Shown: positions 1-6,537 of the stretch, in pieces
Position numbering within the stretch: position 1 is the first letter of the stretch
Layout of the letters: every line of letters starts with the position of its first letter
Assembly: GCA_964633465.1 (NCBI GenBank)
Contig: CAZWGB010000030.1
Location: 1-16,637, forward strand
Origin: DTSX01 sp964633465
Lineage (GTDB): Bacteria > Pseudomonadota > Gammaproteobacteria > Steroidobacterales > UBA11654
DNA length: 16,637 bases
Reading direction: 5' to 3'
Program-made: the position numbers and the translations under genes
The notes under the pieces: generated by a model
The model's input: only the letters and a program-made list of their open reading frames with translations
What the model was told of the DNA's origin: nothing
Database searches by the model: none

Positions 1-985
1 CCATGGCGTTGTTGTAATCTTCAAATTCCATCATTAATTCATGCAATTTCTGATCGTAAATGTTCCAGGCAATATGATCAGGTTGTTTTAGAACCTCTAC
101 AGCTTGCTCAGAATAACCTAGGCTTTCATCTGAAAATCTATCACCAAGTTGGTTGACTTGGAATCCACCTTCCATAATCATCGGCCACAGTATGGGTACC
201 CCATGGCCAACAGCCAAACCACCGTGACCTTGGTACGAAGAGATATCGGCAACGGCAGCGCCCAAAATCTGTCCCCATTTAATGGCATCACCTTTATTGC
301 CAGGGTGTCCAAAAAATTCTGCTTCTACAATTTCAGGAATAAATTGTTCTATCATTTCATTGTTGCCAGCAAAACCGCAGCAAGCGAGAACCAATGATTT
401 GCAACCAATTTCTTCCGTTTTACCATCAGGTCTTTGTATCTTTACTCCCAAAACTCTATTTTCATCATCGCTTAATAAATCAGTGACTAGAGCATTGGTG
501 AGAATGTCAATGCTAGATTTTTCTGCTGCATTGCACAGGGTGCCCATCAGTTCACTCCCTGTCCTATTGGGAGATCCATGCATGCGCATTACGGAGTGTC
601 CTGGGTATAAAAAACTGTCAACAAGGCTGAGAGGTATATCGTGATTGTCAATTAGCCACTCAATGGTTTTTGCTGATTCTTTTGCAAGCTGGAGGGCTAT
701 ATTGGCATCAGTTTGGTTGCGTGTTTTTTTCATGATATCAGCGGTGAACAATTCAGCAGAGTCCTCTATTCCTGCCGCTGATTGTAATCGTGTGCCAGCA
801 CCGGGTATTAAGCCAGTGGACATGGCTGTTGTTCCCAAAGGAGTAGGGTCTCGTTCTAGGACCAACACATTTGCTCCAGATTCTTTTGCAGCTAATGCAG
901 CACAAAGCCCACAGGCACCTGCACCAACAATGACTACAGGAACTTCATACTCAAAATCTTTTTTGGAATTCACTAAAACATTCAT
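1..985 (-). CDS. FAD-dependent oxidoreductase of the fumarate reductase/succinate dehydrogenase flavoprotein type, partial (C-terminus beyond the left edge)
   Basis: Read from an ATG at 985, the frame stays open for 328 codons to the window edge. The N-terminus has a Rossmann dinucleotide-binding motif, VVIVGAGACGLCAALAA (about residues 18-34), followed by the acidic end of the second beta strand (VLVLERD). A motif RMHGSPNRTGSELM near residue 138 matches the R-x-H-x(5)-TG-x-x-L segment of the FAD_binding_2 family. Family members (fumarate reductases, tricarballylate or 3-ketosteroid dehydrogenases) transfer hydride between a C-C bond and FAD; the substrate here cannot be told. There is no signal peptide, so it is probably cytoplasmic, unlike the Tat-signal relative at 6538-8082. 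It starts 21 bases after the MBL hydrolase stop, with AAGGGA ahead of the ATG, so the two are probably co-transcribed. Confidence 0.88.
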   Translation of the reverse strand, partial: MNVLVNSKKDFEYEVPVVIVGAGACGLCAALAAKESGANVLVLERDPTPLGTTAMSTGLIPGAGTRLQSAAGIEDSAELFTADIMKKTRNQTDANIALQLAKESAKTIEWLIDNHDIPLSLVDSFLYPGHSVMRMHGSPNRTGSELMGTLCNAAEKSSIDILTNALVTDLLSDDENRVLGVKIQRPDGKTEEIGCKSLVLACCGFAGNNEMIEQFIPEIVEAEFFGHPGNKGDAIKWGQILGAAVADISSYQGHGGLAVGHGVPILWPMIMEGGFQVNQLGDRFSDESLGYSEQAVEVLKQPDHIAWNIYDQKLHELMMEFEDYNNAM

Positions 986-1006
986 GGCAGATATCCCTTT
1001 TGGAAT

Positions 1007-2035
1007 TTAATCGGACTGTGAAAAATACTTAACACCGTTTTTGTCCACTGACATTGTTATCAGTCCTTGCCCAATCAAATAATTGAGGTGAGAGAGACTC
1101 TCACCGATGGCAAGAATAATACTTTTACTGTCAATTTTTCGATCAAATAACACCGGAAACACATCTACCGCACGTTGGGGATTTTTGCAGAATTTATGGA
1201 GCTTATCCAGCCGTGAGCGATGTTCATCTATCAACTCTTTAATACGTTCATGAGCACCACGATAAGGGTAGCCGTGTGAAGGCAGCACCAAAACATCTTC
1301 TGGTAAAAGTGTTTTGATTTTTTCAAGACTTTCAAACCAGTCAGCCAAAGGGTTGCCATCAGGCTGATGAGGTAGAACACTTACATTCGGTGAAATCCGA
1401 GGCAGAAGTATATCTCCACATATAAAGATATTAAGTTCCTCACAGAATAAACAGGCATGTTCTGATGAGTGTCCTTTAGCAATAATAACGGTCCAAACAT
1501 GGTTTCCCATATGGAGTTCTTGTTCATCAGTCAGCAGGTGGTATCTGCCTGACAGAGGTGAGACAAGATTTTTACGGATTCCAACACGTTGGATATATGT
1601 TTCCACCAATTGATCGTCAAATCCTGAGCTTTTATAAAATTCTATTGCTGTTGATCCTAAGTTTTTTTCAATCTTATTAGCCAGAATACTGGAAGCTACA
1701 TATTCTTTTTTGGTCATATGTGGATCAATGTTTAACTTGTCGGCAAGCCAACCTGCTAATCCAACATGGTCGAGATGCATGTGAGTAACCACAAGTTTTG
1801 TAACCGCTTTGTCTTTCAGTCTTTGATCAAGAATATTATTCCATATGGCTTTGTTTTCATCTGACACCATGCCTGTGTCAACAATTGTCCAGCCTTTGTC
1901 ACTTTCAAGTAACCATAGGTTGATGTGATTCAATGCAATTGGAAGCGGCATTCTGAGCCAGTTAATGCCTGATGCAACTTCAAAAAACTCTCCATTGGGT
2001 GGGCGTTTGTCGAAAGGATAGATTAGTTTTTCCAT
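1007..2035 (-). CDS. MBL-fold metallohydrolase
   Basis: The 342-residue protein carries the metallo-beta-lactamase signature THMHLDH (H85, H87, D89, H90), a third metal-ligand region GHSSEH (H189), the bridging aspartate in ICGD (D208) and a late histidine in PSHG (H254). Together these form a complete dinuclear metal site. The last 80 or so residues, after the helical RIKELIDEHRSRLDKL stretch, resemble the winged-helix tail of glyoxalase II/LACTB2-like proteins. Such enzymes hydrolyse thioesters, lactones or esters; which one applies here is not visible. No signal peptide, so cytoplasmic. It is the first gene of a two-gene minus-strand unit with the FAD oxidoreductase, and one copy of the repeated operator-like motif ends 57 bases before its ATG. 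No clear Shine-Dalgarno precedes the start. Confidence 0.88.
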   Translation of the reverse strand: MEKLIYPFDKRPPNGEFFEVASGINWLRMPLPIALNHINLWLLESDKGWTIVDTGMVSDENKAIWNNILDQRLKDKAVTKLVVTHMHLDHVGLAGWLADKLNIDPHMTKKEYVASSILANKIEKNLGSTAIEFYKSSGFDDQLVETYIQRVGIRKNLVSPLSGRYHLLTDEQELHMGNHVWTVIIAKGHSSEHACLFCEELNIFICGDILLPRISPNVSVLPHQPDGNPLADWFESLEKIKTLLPEDVLVLPSHGYPYRGAHERIKELIDEHRSRLDKLHKFCKNPQRAVDVFPVLFDRKIDSKSIILAIGESLSHLNYLIGQGLITMSVDKNGVKYFSQSD

Positions 2036-2092
2036 TGTTCAGCTATTTTTGAATAAACTTGAGTTCATTTTGGCACAATATTACTATACCTA

Positions 2093-2109
2093 TTGATCAA
2101 ATGATAAAT
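2093..2109 (-). promoter_or_regulatory. Repeated operator-like motif, copy 1 (upstream of the MBL gene)
   Basis: In the direction of the MBL gene this site reads ATTTATCATTTGATCAA. It is an imperfect inverted repeat (ATCA/TGAT around two central bases) and matches the copy at 5710-5726 at 16 of 17 positions. It lies 57 bases upstream of the MBL start codon, with the AT-rich stretch GGTATAGTAATATT just downstream that could serve as a -10 region. That it is an operator is inferred from its repetition, position and orientation; no regulator is identified. Confidence 0.55.
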
Positions 2110-2228
2110 AAAACTCAATTTGATTTAGTGACTTTGAATTTTACCATTAATGAAATCATTATTTGATGACATCGGTACTTTATGAAAATTCTGGTTTGCT
2201 TCTCTCACATGCTAAACTTTAACTGATT

Positions 2229-2294
2229 ATGAACAGGCGTAGCATCATTAAGGGCGACTTTTTGAATAGAAAATTGGATTTATTTAAGTCCTAG
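2229..2294 (+). pseudogene. Possible N-terminal remnant of a DUF1838-type gene
   Basis: A 21-codon frame starts at an ATG and stops with TAG 15 bases before the convergent flavin-oxidase stop. It encodes MNRRSIIKGDFLNRKLDL plus three residues. Placed without gaps on residues 2-19 of the DUF1838 protein encoded at 9079 (MDRRGLITGQFNRDSLDL), it matches at 9 of 18 positions, including the RR pair, the glycine, the phenylalanine and the LDL. That suggests the rest of a paralogous gene was lost here. The match is short and no Shine-Dalgarno is obvious, so chance or a small peptide gene remain possible. The rest of 2036-2309 holds only AT-rich DNA and the motif at 2093-2109. Confidence 0.35.
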
Positions 2295-2309
2295 GCTAAT
2301 AAAAAAAAA

Positions 2310-3815
2310 TCAGAGATTATCCAGCTTTAGGTTAGGTTTAATATTGGCGTTGAGTCGGAACAAGTTGGTCGGGTCGTATTGGTTTTTGATCTTCACCAGA
2401 CGATCGTAGTTTCCTAAAAAATTTCTGTTGACTTGTTGCTGCGTCTCAGAAAATTCATCATTGATGTAGAAGCCATCGGTAAATTTTTCCACTTTCTTCC
2501 AATACCGCCGAGACCACTCAATGTGTGGCGCTGTGTCAACCCCATAGGGCCAGAATGATCCTGTGATCAAGTTGTTGTTGGCATAGCGATGCGGGAAGGC
2601 TGTGTCATCTGACGGAACTTCATTTATGGCACCACCAGATTGTTGAAAGAAGGCCATACTGCCACGAGTTGGATGTGGCTCTAAGTTGTCGACCAGTGCA
2701 TCAATCAGTCCCGATGTGATATCTATGGTAAAACCACCTTTTAGGTATTGGGATGCTCCGCGCGGATCGTCATCATCACCGCTTTTTTGCAATGCCACAT
2801 AATCGATTGTTTCCAACTCGTCCTTCAGCACTTTTCCTGCAGTGTATAAGGGTTTGAGCACTTTCTCTGCTTGATCTAGGGGACCTGAGTAACAGACATC
2901 AAAATAAACCATCTTGTCAAATCCCATTGGCGGTGCAAATATCACAGGGTCGTAATACAGCTCCACAGGAGCATTCACCGAGTGTTCTCCATAAAATCTT
3001 AACAGATCTTTAACTTGTGAAAATGAGTAGGTGATCCTGCCACCGACGACTTTGGGATTCATTGGATGCAGTTGGAATTCAAACATGGTTACAATTCCGA
3101 AATTGCCACCGCCTCCACGGACACCCCAAAATAGATCAGCATTTTCCTCAGCATCGGCGTAACGTAATTGCCCATCTGCTGTGACAATTTCGACACTTTT
3201 GAGATTGTCTATGGTCAAGCCAAATCGACGCCCTAATCGACCAAATCCGCCACCTAAAGTCAGGCCACCAACACCGGTATGCGATACTGTGCCTGCGGTT
3301 GTTCCAAGACCAAGAGGGATGCTAGCTTCATCCAATGCTCCAAGTAGAGAACCACCAGTGATAAAGATCCTTTGGGTATTTGGGTTGACGCTGGTTCCCT
3401 GCAGCGGTGAAAGATCAATAAGTAAACCGTCATCACAAGTTCCCTTTCCAGAAACGCTGTGCGCCCCGCACTTAACTGCTGTAAGCAGCTGGTAGTGTCT
3501 AGCAAAGTTGACAGATACAATAACATCATCATTGTTTCTGCATTGGGCTATCAAGGCAGGACGTTTATCAATGATCCGATTGCGAACTAAACGGGCAATG
3601 TTGTAGCCATCATCTTCCGGTAACAGTAATCTACCTTGCAGATTTCTACGAAACTCCTCAATAGCTTTTCTTTCAATAGCAATTGGTTCACCAGAACCAG
3701 TAACTGCTGGGATCTCAATTGGGATTTGATTGTCAGCAGCATAGCCTTTCCATGAAGGATAAGAAACTGCTGCCAATGAAACAACCGCTGATTTGAAAAA
3801 TTCTCTTCTTTTCAT
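2310..3815 (-). CDS. Tat-exported FAD-binding oxidase, berberine bridge enzyme/6-hydroxynicotine oxidase-like
   Basis: The protein has 501 residues. It opens with a twin-arginine signal (MKRREFFKSAVVSLAAVS), so it is probably exported folded with FAD. A PCMH-type FAD domain spans about residues 85-260: CGAHS at 116-120 holds H119, the likely attachment point of FAD, and VSHTGVGGLTLGGGFG follows at 177-192. The C-terminal FRLNANIKP is the berberine-bridge (BBE) signature. The usual R-x-GGH is changed to K-C-G-A-H. The position where bicovalent members have cysteine is valine, so FAD should be held by histidine only. Family members oxidise alcohols, amines or C-C bonds and reduce oxygen or another acceptor. 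It is divergent from the SUMF1-type gene, and a motif copy lies 64 bases upstream. Its relative is at 13205-14686. Confidence 0.9.
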   Translation of the reverse strand: MKRREFFKSAVVSLAAVSYPSWKGYAADNQIPIEIPAVTGSGEPIAIERKAIEEFRRNLQGRLLLPEDDGYNIARLVRNRIIDKRPALIAQCRNNDDVIVSVNFARHYQLLTAVKCGAHSVSGKGTCDDGLLIDLSPLQGTSVNPNTQRIFITGGSLLGALDEASIPLGLGTTAGTVSHTGVGGLTLGGGFGRLGRRFGLTIDNLKSVEIVTADGQLRYADAEENADLFWGVRGGGGNFGIVTMFEFQLHPMNPKVVGGRITYSFSQVKDLLRFYGEHSVNAPVELYYDPVIFAPPMGFDKMVYFDVCYSGPLDQAEKVLKPLYTAGKVLKDELETIDYVALQKSGDDDDPRGASQYLKGGFTIDITSGLIDALVDNLEPHPTRGSMAFFQQSGGAINEVPSDDTAFPHRYANNNLITGSFWPYGVDTAPHIEWSRRYWKKVEKFTDGFYINDEFSETQQQVNRNFLGNYDRLVKIKNQYDPTNLFRLNANIKPNLKLDNL

Positions 3816-3879
3816 CTTTTATCTGCTCATCGAGTGAATTAAAATCATAGCTACGATGAGTTTAGCTCTCAGTCCTTTA

Positions 3880-3896
3880 TTAATCAAACGATAAAT
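3880..3896 (-). promoter_or_regulatory. Repeated operator-like motif, copy 2 (between divergent genes)
   Basis: Read towards the flavin oxidase it is ATTTATCGTTTGATTAA, one base different from the copy at 5710-5726. It ends 64 bases before the oxidase ATG at 3815 and lies 38 bases upstream of the SUMF1-type gene start at 3935, so one bound protein could affect both divergent genes. Its orientation relative to the oxidase is the same as for the other copies and their downstream genes. The operator role is inferred. Confidence 0.55.
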
Positions 3897-3934
3897 AATA
3901 AAATAACTGAGAAAATAATAACTTAGGATGTTAT

Positions 3935-4924
3935 ATGACTCCAAAAAATTTGCAAATTCCGATCTTATTTTATTTGCTTTTGTTTTTTTCTGTAAATGTT
4001 GGGCAAACAGAAGGCAATTCTGAGGTTGGAACTTTATTGAAAGACTGTGAAAATTGCCCTTTGATGGTGAAGATACCTCCTGGAAGTTTTTTAATGGGCG
4101 CGCCCATTAGTGATAGCGGATCTCGAGATGATGAAAGACCTGTGCATAAAGTTGATATAAATTATTCTTTCGCGGCTGGTCAGTTTGAGGTCAGAAGACT
4201 TGAGTTCCAAAAATTTATTGAGGCAACAGATCACGATATGTCGGGCGGTTGCTATGGAGCAACAGAGCAGGGTATTCAGCTTTCAGAGAAATCAGATTGG
4301 TTTAATCCAGGCTACCCTGTTTCAGATCATCATCCTGTTGTGTGTGTCAGTTGGAATGATGCACAGGCATATGCAGAATGGTTATCAGAAGATACTGGAT
4401 TTACATATCGTCTTTTCTCTGAATCAGAGTGGGAATACATTGCTAGAGCAGGAACAAAAACGATTCGTTTTTGGGGAGACGCTGAAGAGGGTTGCGAATT
4501 TGCAAATGGAGCTGATCTTGATATTACCCCTGAAGCTTTTTTAGAAGAAATGCAGGCTAGGCAAACCAAGATTGTTTTGCCAGAAAATTGGAAAGTTGCA
4601 AATTGCCATGATGGCTTTGCAACATCAGCACCTGTAGGTTCTTTTAGACCAAATGCATATGGCATTTACGATATTTTAGGCAATGTTGCAGAGTGGGTAG
4701 AAGATTGTTGGAACAACTCTTATATAAATGCACCAACTGACGGATCTTCAAGACTATATGGAGACTGTGACAGACCAATTTTACGTGGTGCTTCTTATTA
4801 TGACATGCCTATCTATCTTAGATCATCAAATCATTATGGTTTTCAATCAGATCAATCAGAAAATAAGGATACTCGTTATATAAATTTTGGTTTTAGAGTG
4901 ATGAGGGAGGTCGAAAGCGATTGA
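3935..4924 (+). CDS. Exported SUMF1/formylglycine-generating-enzyme-fold protein lacking catalytic cysteines
   Basis: The protein has 329 residues. A Sec signal peptide (hydrophobic core LFYLLLFFSVNVG) is followed by the opening typical of the SUMF1 family, DCENCPLMVKIPPGSFLMG (residues 38-55). Further family landmarks are CVSWNDAQAYAEWL (137-150), YRLFSESEWEYIARAG (158-173), GIYDILGNVAEWVEDCW (243-259), RGASYYD (284-290) and the closing NFGFRVM. In true formylglycine-generating enzymes the segment after RGGS(W/Y) carries two cysteines that oxidise the sulfatase cysteine. Here residues 284-300 have none, and no sulfatase is in the window, so a structural, binding or other enzymatic role is more likely. 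The last bases overlap the cytochrome gene, which implies coupled expression. A broken relative sits at 10805-10963. Confidence 0.88.
   Translation: MTPKNLQIPILFYLLLFFSVNVGQTEGNSEVGTLLKDCENCPLMVKIPPGSFLMGAPISDSGSRDDERPVHKVDINYSFAAGQFEVRRLEFQKFIEATDHDMSGGCYGATEQGIQLSEKSDWFNPGYPVSDHHPVVCVSWNDAQAYAEWLSEDTGFTYRLFSESEWEYIARAGTKTIRFWGDAEEGCEFANGADLDITPEAFLEEMQARQTKIVLPENWKVANCHDGFATSAPVGSFRPNAYGIYDILGNVAEWVEDCWNNSYINAPTDGSSRLYGDCDRPILRGASYYDMPIYLRSSNHYGFQSDQSENKDTRYINFGFRVMREVESD
4903..4910 (+). promoter_or_regulatory. Shine-Dalgarno sequence supporting the TTG start of the cytochrome gene
   Basis: GAGGGAGG lies inside the end of the SUMF1-type gene, ten bases before the TTG at 4921. No ATG or GTG in frame precedes the cytochrome signal peptide, so this strong site decides the start. 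Confidence 0.65.
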
Positions 4925-5553
4925 TTAGATTAAGAGTATTTGTAGCGATTATTTTCCTTGCAATACCTTACACCAATTTATTTGCTGACGCTGTATCAGA
5001 ACCTTCATCTATAATTTTATGTCAGTCATGTCATGGCTATCAGTTCCAAGGCAATAAAGATTTAAATGCGCCTGCGATAGCTGGATTAAGCCAGTGGTAT
5101 TTGTATCGGCAATTATTAAATTATAAAAACGGTATCAGAGGAACGAACCCAGAAGATATTCTTGGACAAACGATGCAACTAAGCATTCTAAATATAAGCA
5201 ATGCTGAGCTTAATGCATTGGCAGCATATATATCTAAAATAGCAAGCCAAAAACAAGAAATATCAATAAAAGGAGATGTAGGGACAGGTAAATTCGTTTT
5301 CGAACACTGTATGTCTTGTCACGGTGAATTTGGGGAAGGCGATAAGACGATTGGTGCTCCTCGATTAACTGGGCAAAGTGATTGGTATTTGTATCAACAG
5401 CTTATAAATTTTCAAAAAGGAATAAGAGGCCAGCACCCAAATGATCTCTACGGAAGACAGATGAAGGATATGGCAAACATGTTTAATGATCAAATGTTAA
5501 AGGATGTTATTAATTACATTACAGCAACCAATCTGTCAGTTAATGACGAATAG
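4921..5553 (+). CDS. Periplasmic diheme cytochrome c (c4/c553-like)
   Basis: The 210-residue product begins with a Sec signal (RLRVFVAIIFLAIPYTNLFA) and contains two heme c attachment motifs, CQSCH (34-38) and CMSCH (130-134). It therefore consists of two similar domains; each has the pattern W-Y-L-Y-x-Q-L-x-N-x-x-x-G-I-R-G after the heme site. Likely axial methionines are M85 (GQTM) and M181 (GRQM). Cytochromes of this type shuttle electrons in the periplasm to a terminal oxidase. The gene starts at TTG and overlaps the TGA of the upstream SUMF1-type gene (TTGA), with a strong Shine-Dalgarno, so the two are translationally coupled. It is a plausible electron acceptor for the exported flavoproteins of the region (inference). 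Confidence 0.9.
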   Translation: MIRLRVFVAIIFLAIPYTNLFADAVSEPSSIILCQSCHGYQFQGNKDLNAPAIAGLSQWYLYRQLLNYKNGIRGTNPEDILGQTMQLSILNISNAELNALAAYISKIASQKQEISIKGDVGTGKFVFEHCMSCHGEFGEGDKTIGAPRLTGQSDWYLYQQLINFQKGIRGQHPNDLYGRQMKDMANMFNDQMLKDVINYITATNLSVNDE

Positions 5554-5809
5554 CTAAATAATTTCTTTGAATTTTTCATCGATTCTTTCCAAAAGATTAG
5601 AAAATTCACTTCTTAGGCATTCAATGTAAAAAAAGATAGAAAAAGTATCGTGATCTTAGAAATAGCTACTCTCATAAATTTCCCTTTATTATTTAGTTTA
5701 GTATATTTTATTTATCATTTGATTAATAAGAAATGTGTATTTACAATTTTTACAACATTAGTTTTTAATATTTTAATAATAGTTTGGCATAAATAATCAC
5801 TCTAAGACC
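5554..5809. other. AT-rich intergenic region with a motif copy; no gene seen
   Basis: Between the cytochrome stop and the SDR start the sequence is very AT-rich. It holds one copy of the repeated motif at 5710-5726. I find no convincing terminator hairpin after the cytochrome gene and no start codon for a real gene. TTTACA followed by AT-rich hexamers around 5740-5780 could be a promoter for the operon starting at 5811, but this cannot be settled by eye. Confidence 0.5.
5710..5726 (+). promoter_or_regulatory. Repeated operator-like motif, copy 3 (upstream of the SDR operon)
   Basis: The site reads ATTTATCATTTGATTAA on the plus strand, 84 bases before the ATG of the five-gene operon. It is used here as the reference copy: the copies at 2093 and 3880 each differ by one base. 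Its orientation relative to the downstream gene is the same as theirs. Left and right arms (TTTATCA and TGATTAA) are near inverted repeats, as expected for a dimeric repressor site. Confidence 0.55.
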
Positions 5810-5810
5810 G

Positions 5811-6536
5811 ATGATCAGTTTTTCAACTCATAAATACATCAAAAGATTTTTTACAAAGTTGTATTTGGCTTTGGTCATAATTTCACCTAATGTTTTTGCA
5901 GATTCCAACGAAACAATCTTGGTTATCGGCGGCACCGGTCGAGTGGGTTCTGAGATTGTTAAAGCATTGCATAGAGAAGGCTATAAAAATATCTCAGTCT
6001 TAAGCAGATCAAACAACAATAGATCCCGTTTAAAAGACCTAGATATAAAATACCTACAAGGTGATATCTTATCAGAAAAAGATGTTAAGCAGGTCTTCTC
6101 AGGGGGCTCTTATAATGTCGTAATTAACGCTGTCGCTAAGGTGGGTGAAAGCCTGAACCCGCATGCAATAGGTCAGGTTAATCTCAGTAAATGGTCTAAA
6201 ATTAATGGCTCTAAGCATTTTATCCTGATTGGCTCTGTTGGATCGGGTCCAGACCCGCAACACAGCATGTGGAGAGAGATATTAATAGCAAAAGGTCTGG
6301 CAGAGCAATCCCTAATCCACAGCGGACTCAATTACACAATTATTAAAACAGGAATTATAGTCTATAATGATACGCCAGCCACCAATCAAGCATTTCTCTC
6401 TGATAACATAGATATCGTAAGTAAAGTCACCAGAAAAGACTTGGCATTATTAACTGTAGACTGCGTTTTAAAAAATAGTTGCATGAATTCTGTTCTAAAT
6501 GCCATCGATGAGTCTTTGGGATCAATATCTAACTAA
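5811..6536 (+). CDS. Exported atypical SDR/NmrA-like NAD(P)-binding protein
   Basis: The 241-residue product begins with a basic, then hydrophobic segment ending in a signal-peptidase-like site (KRFFTKLYLALVIISPNVFA, cleavage near residue 30). The mature part opens at once with an NAD(P)-binding strand-turn-helix, ILVIGGTGRVGSEIV (36-50). Further on, LQGDI, VVINAVA and the segment AKGLAEQSLIHSGLNYTIIKTG follow the order seen in atypical SDRs of the NmrA/SDR_a5 type, where the last element is usually SGLxYTIxRPG. A nicotinamide-nucleotide protein with a Sec signal is unusual, because the periplasm has no known free NAD(P) pool. The signal could be a membrane anchor, or the fold may be used differently. 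First gene of the operon; the next gene starts one base after its stop. Confidence 0.82.
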   Translation: MISFSTHKYIKRFFTKLYLALVIISPNVFADSNETILVIGGTGRVGSEIVKALHREGYKNISVLSRSNNNRSRLKDLDIKYLQGDILSEKDVKQVFSGGSYNVVINAVAKVGESLNPHAIGQVNLSKWSKINGSKHFILIGSVGSGPDPQHSMWREILIAKGLAEQSLIHSGLNYTIIKTGIIVYNDTPATNQAFLSDNIDIVSKVTRKDLALLTVDCVLKNSCMNSVLNAIDESLGSISN

Positions 6537-6537
6537 G

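Noticed and set aside
149..1010. Several plus-strand open frames at the left end
   Set aside because: They lie opposite the FAD oxidoreductase, whose Rossmann and active-site motifs are clear; their products show no domain.
3935..4924. Assignment as a true formylglycine-generating enzyme
   Set aside because: The catalytic cysteine pair is missing from the segment after RGAS and there is no sulfatase in the window.
5554..5655. A minus-strand frame of 33 codons ending FSNLLERIDEKFKEII, possible C-terminal remnant of a lost gene
   Set aside because: It has no start codon, is bounded upstream by a stop, and such a length is easily reached by chance in DNA this AT-rich; no family is recognisable.
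6499..6537. Earlier in-frame ATG for the fumarate-reductase-like gene
   Set aside because: It lies inside the SDR gene and would bury the twin-arginine signal; the ATG at 6538 gives a normal Tat N-terminus.
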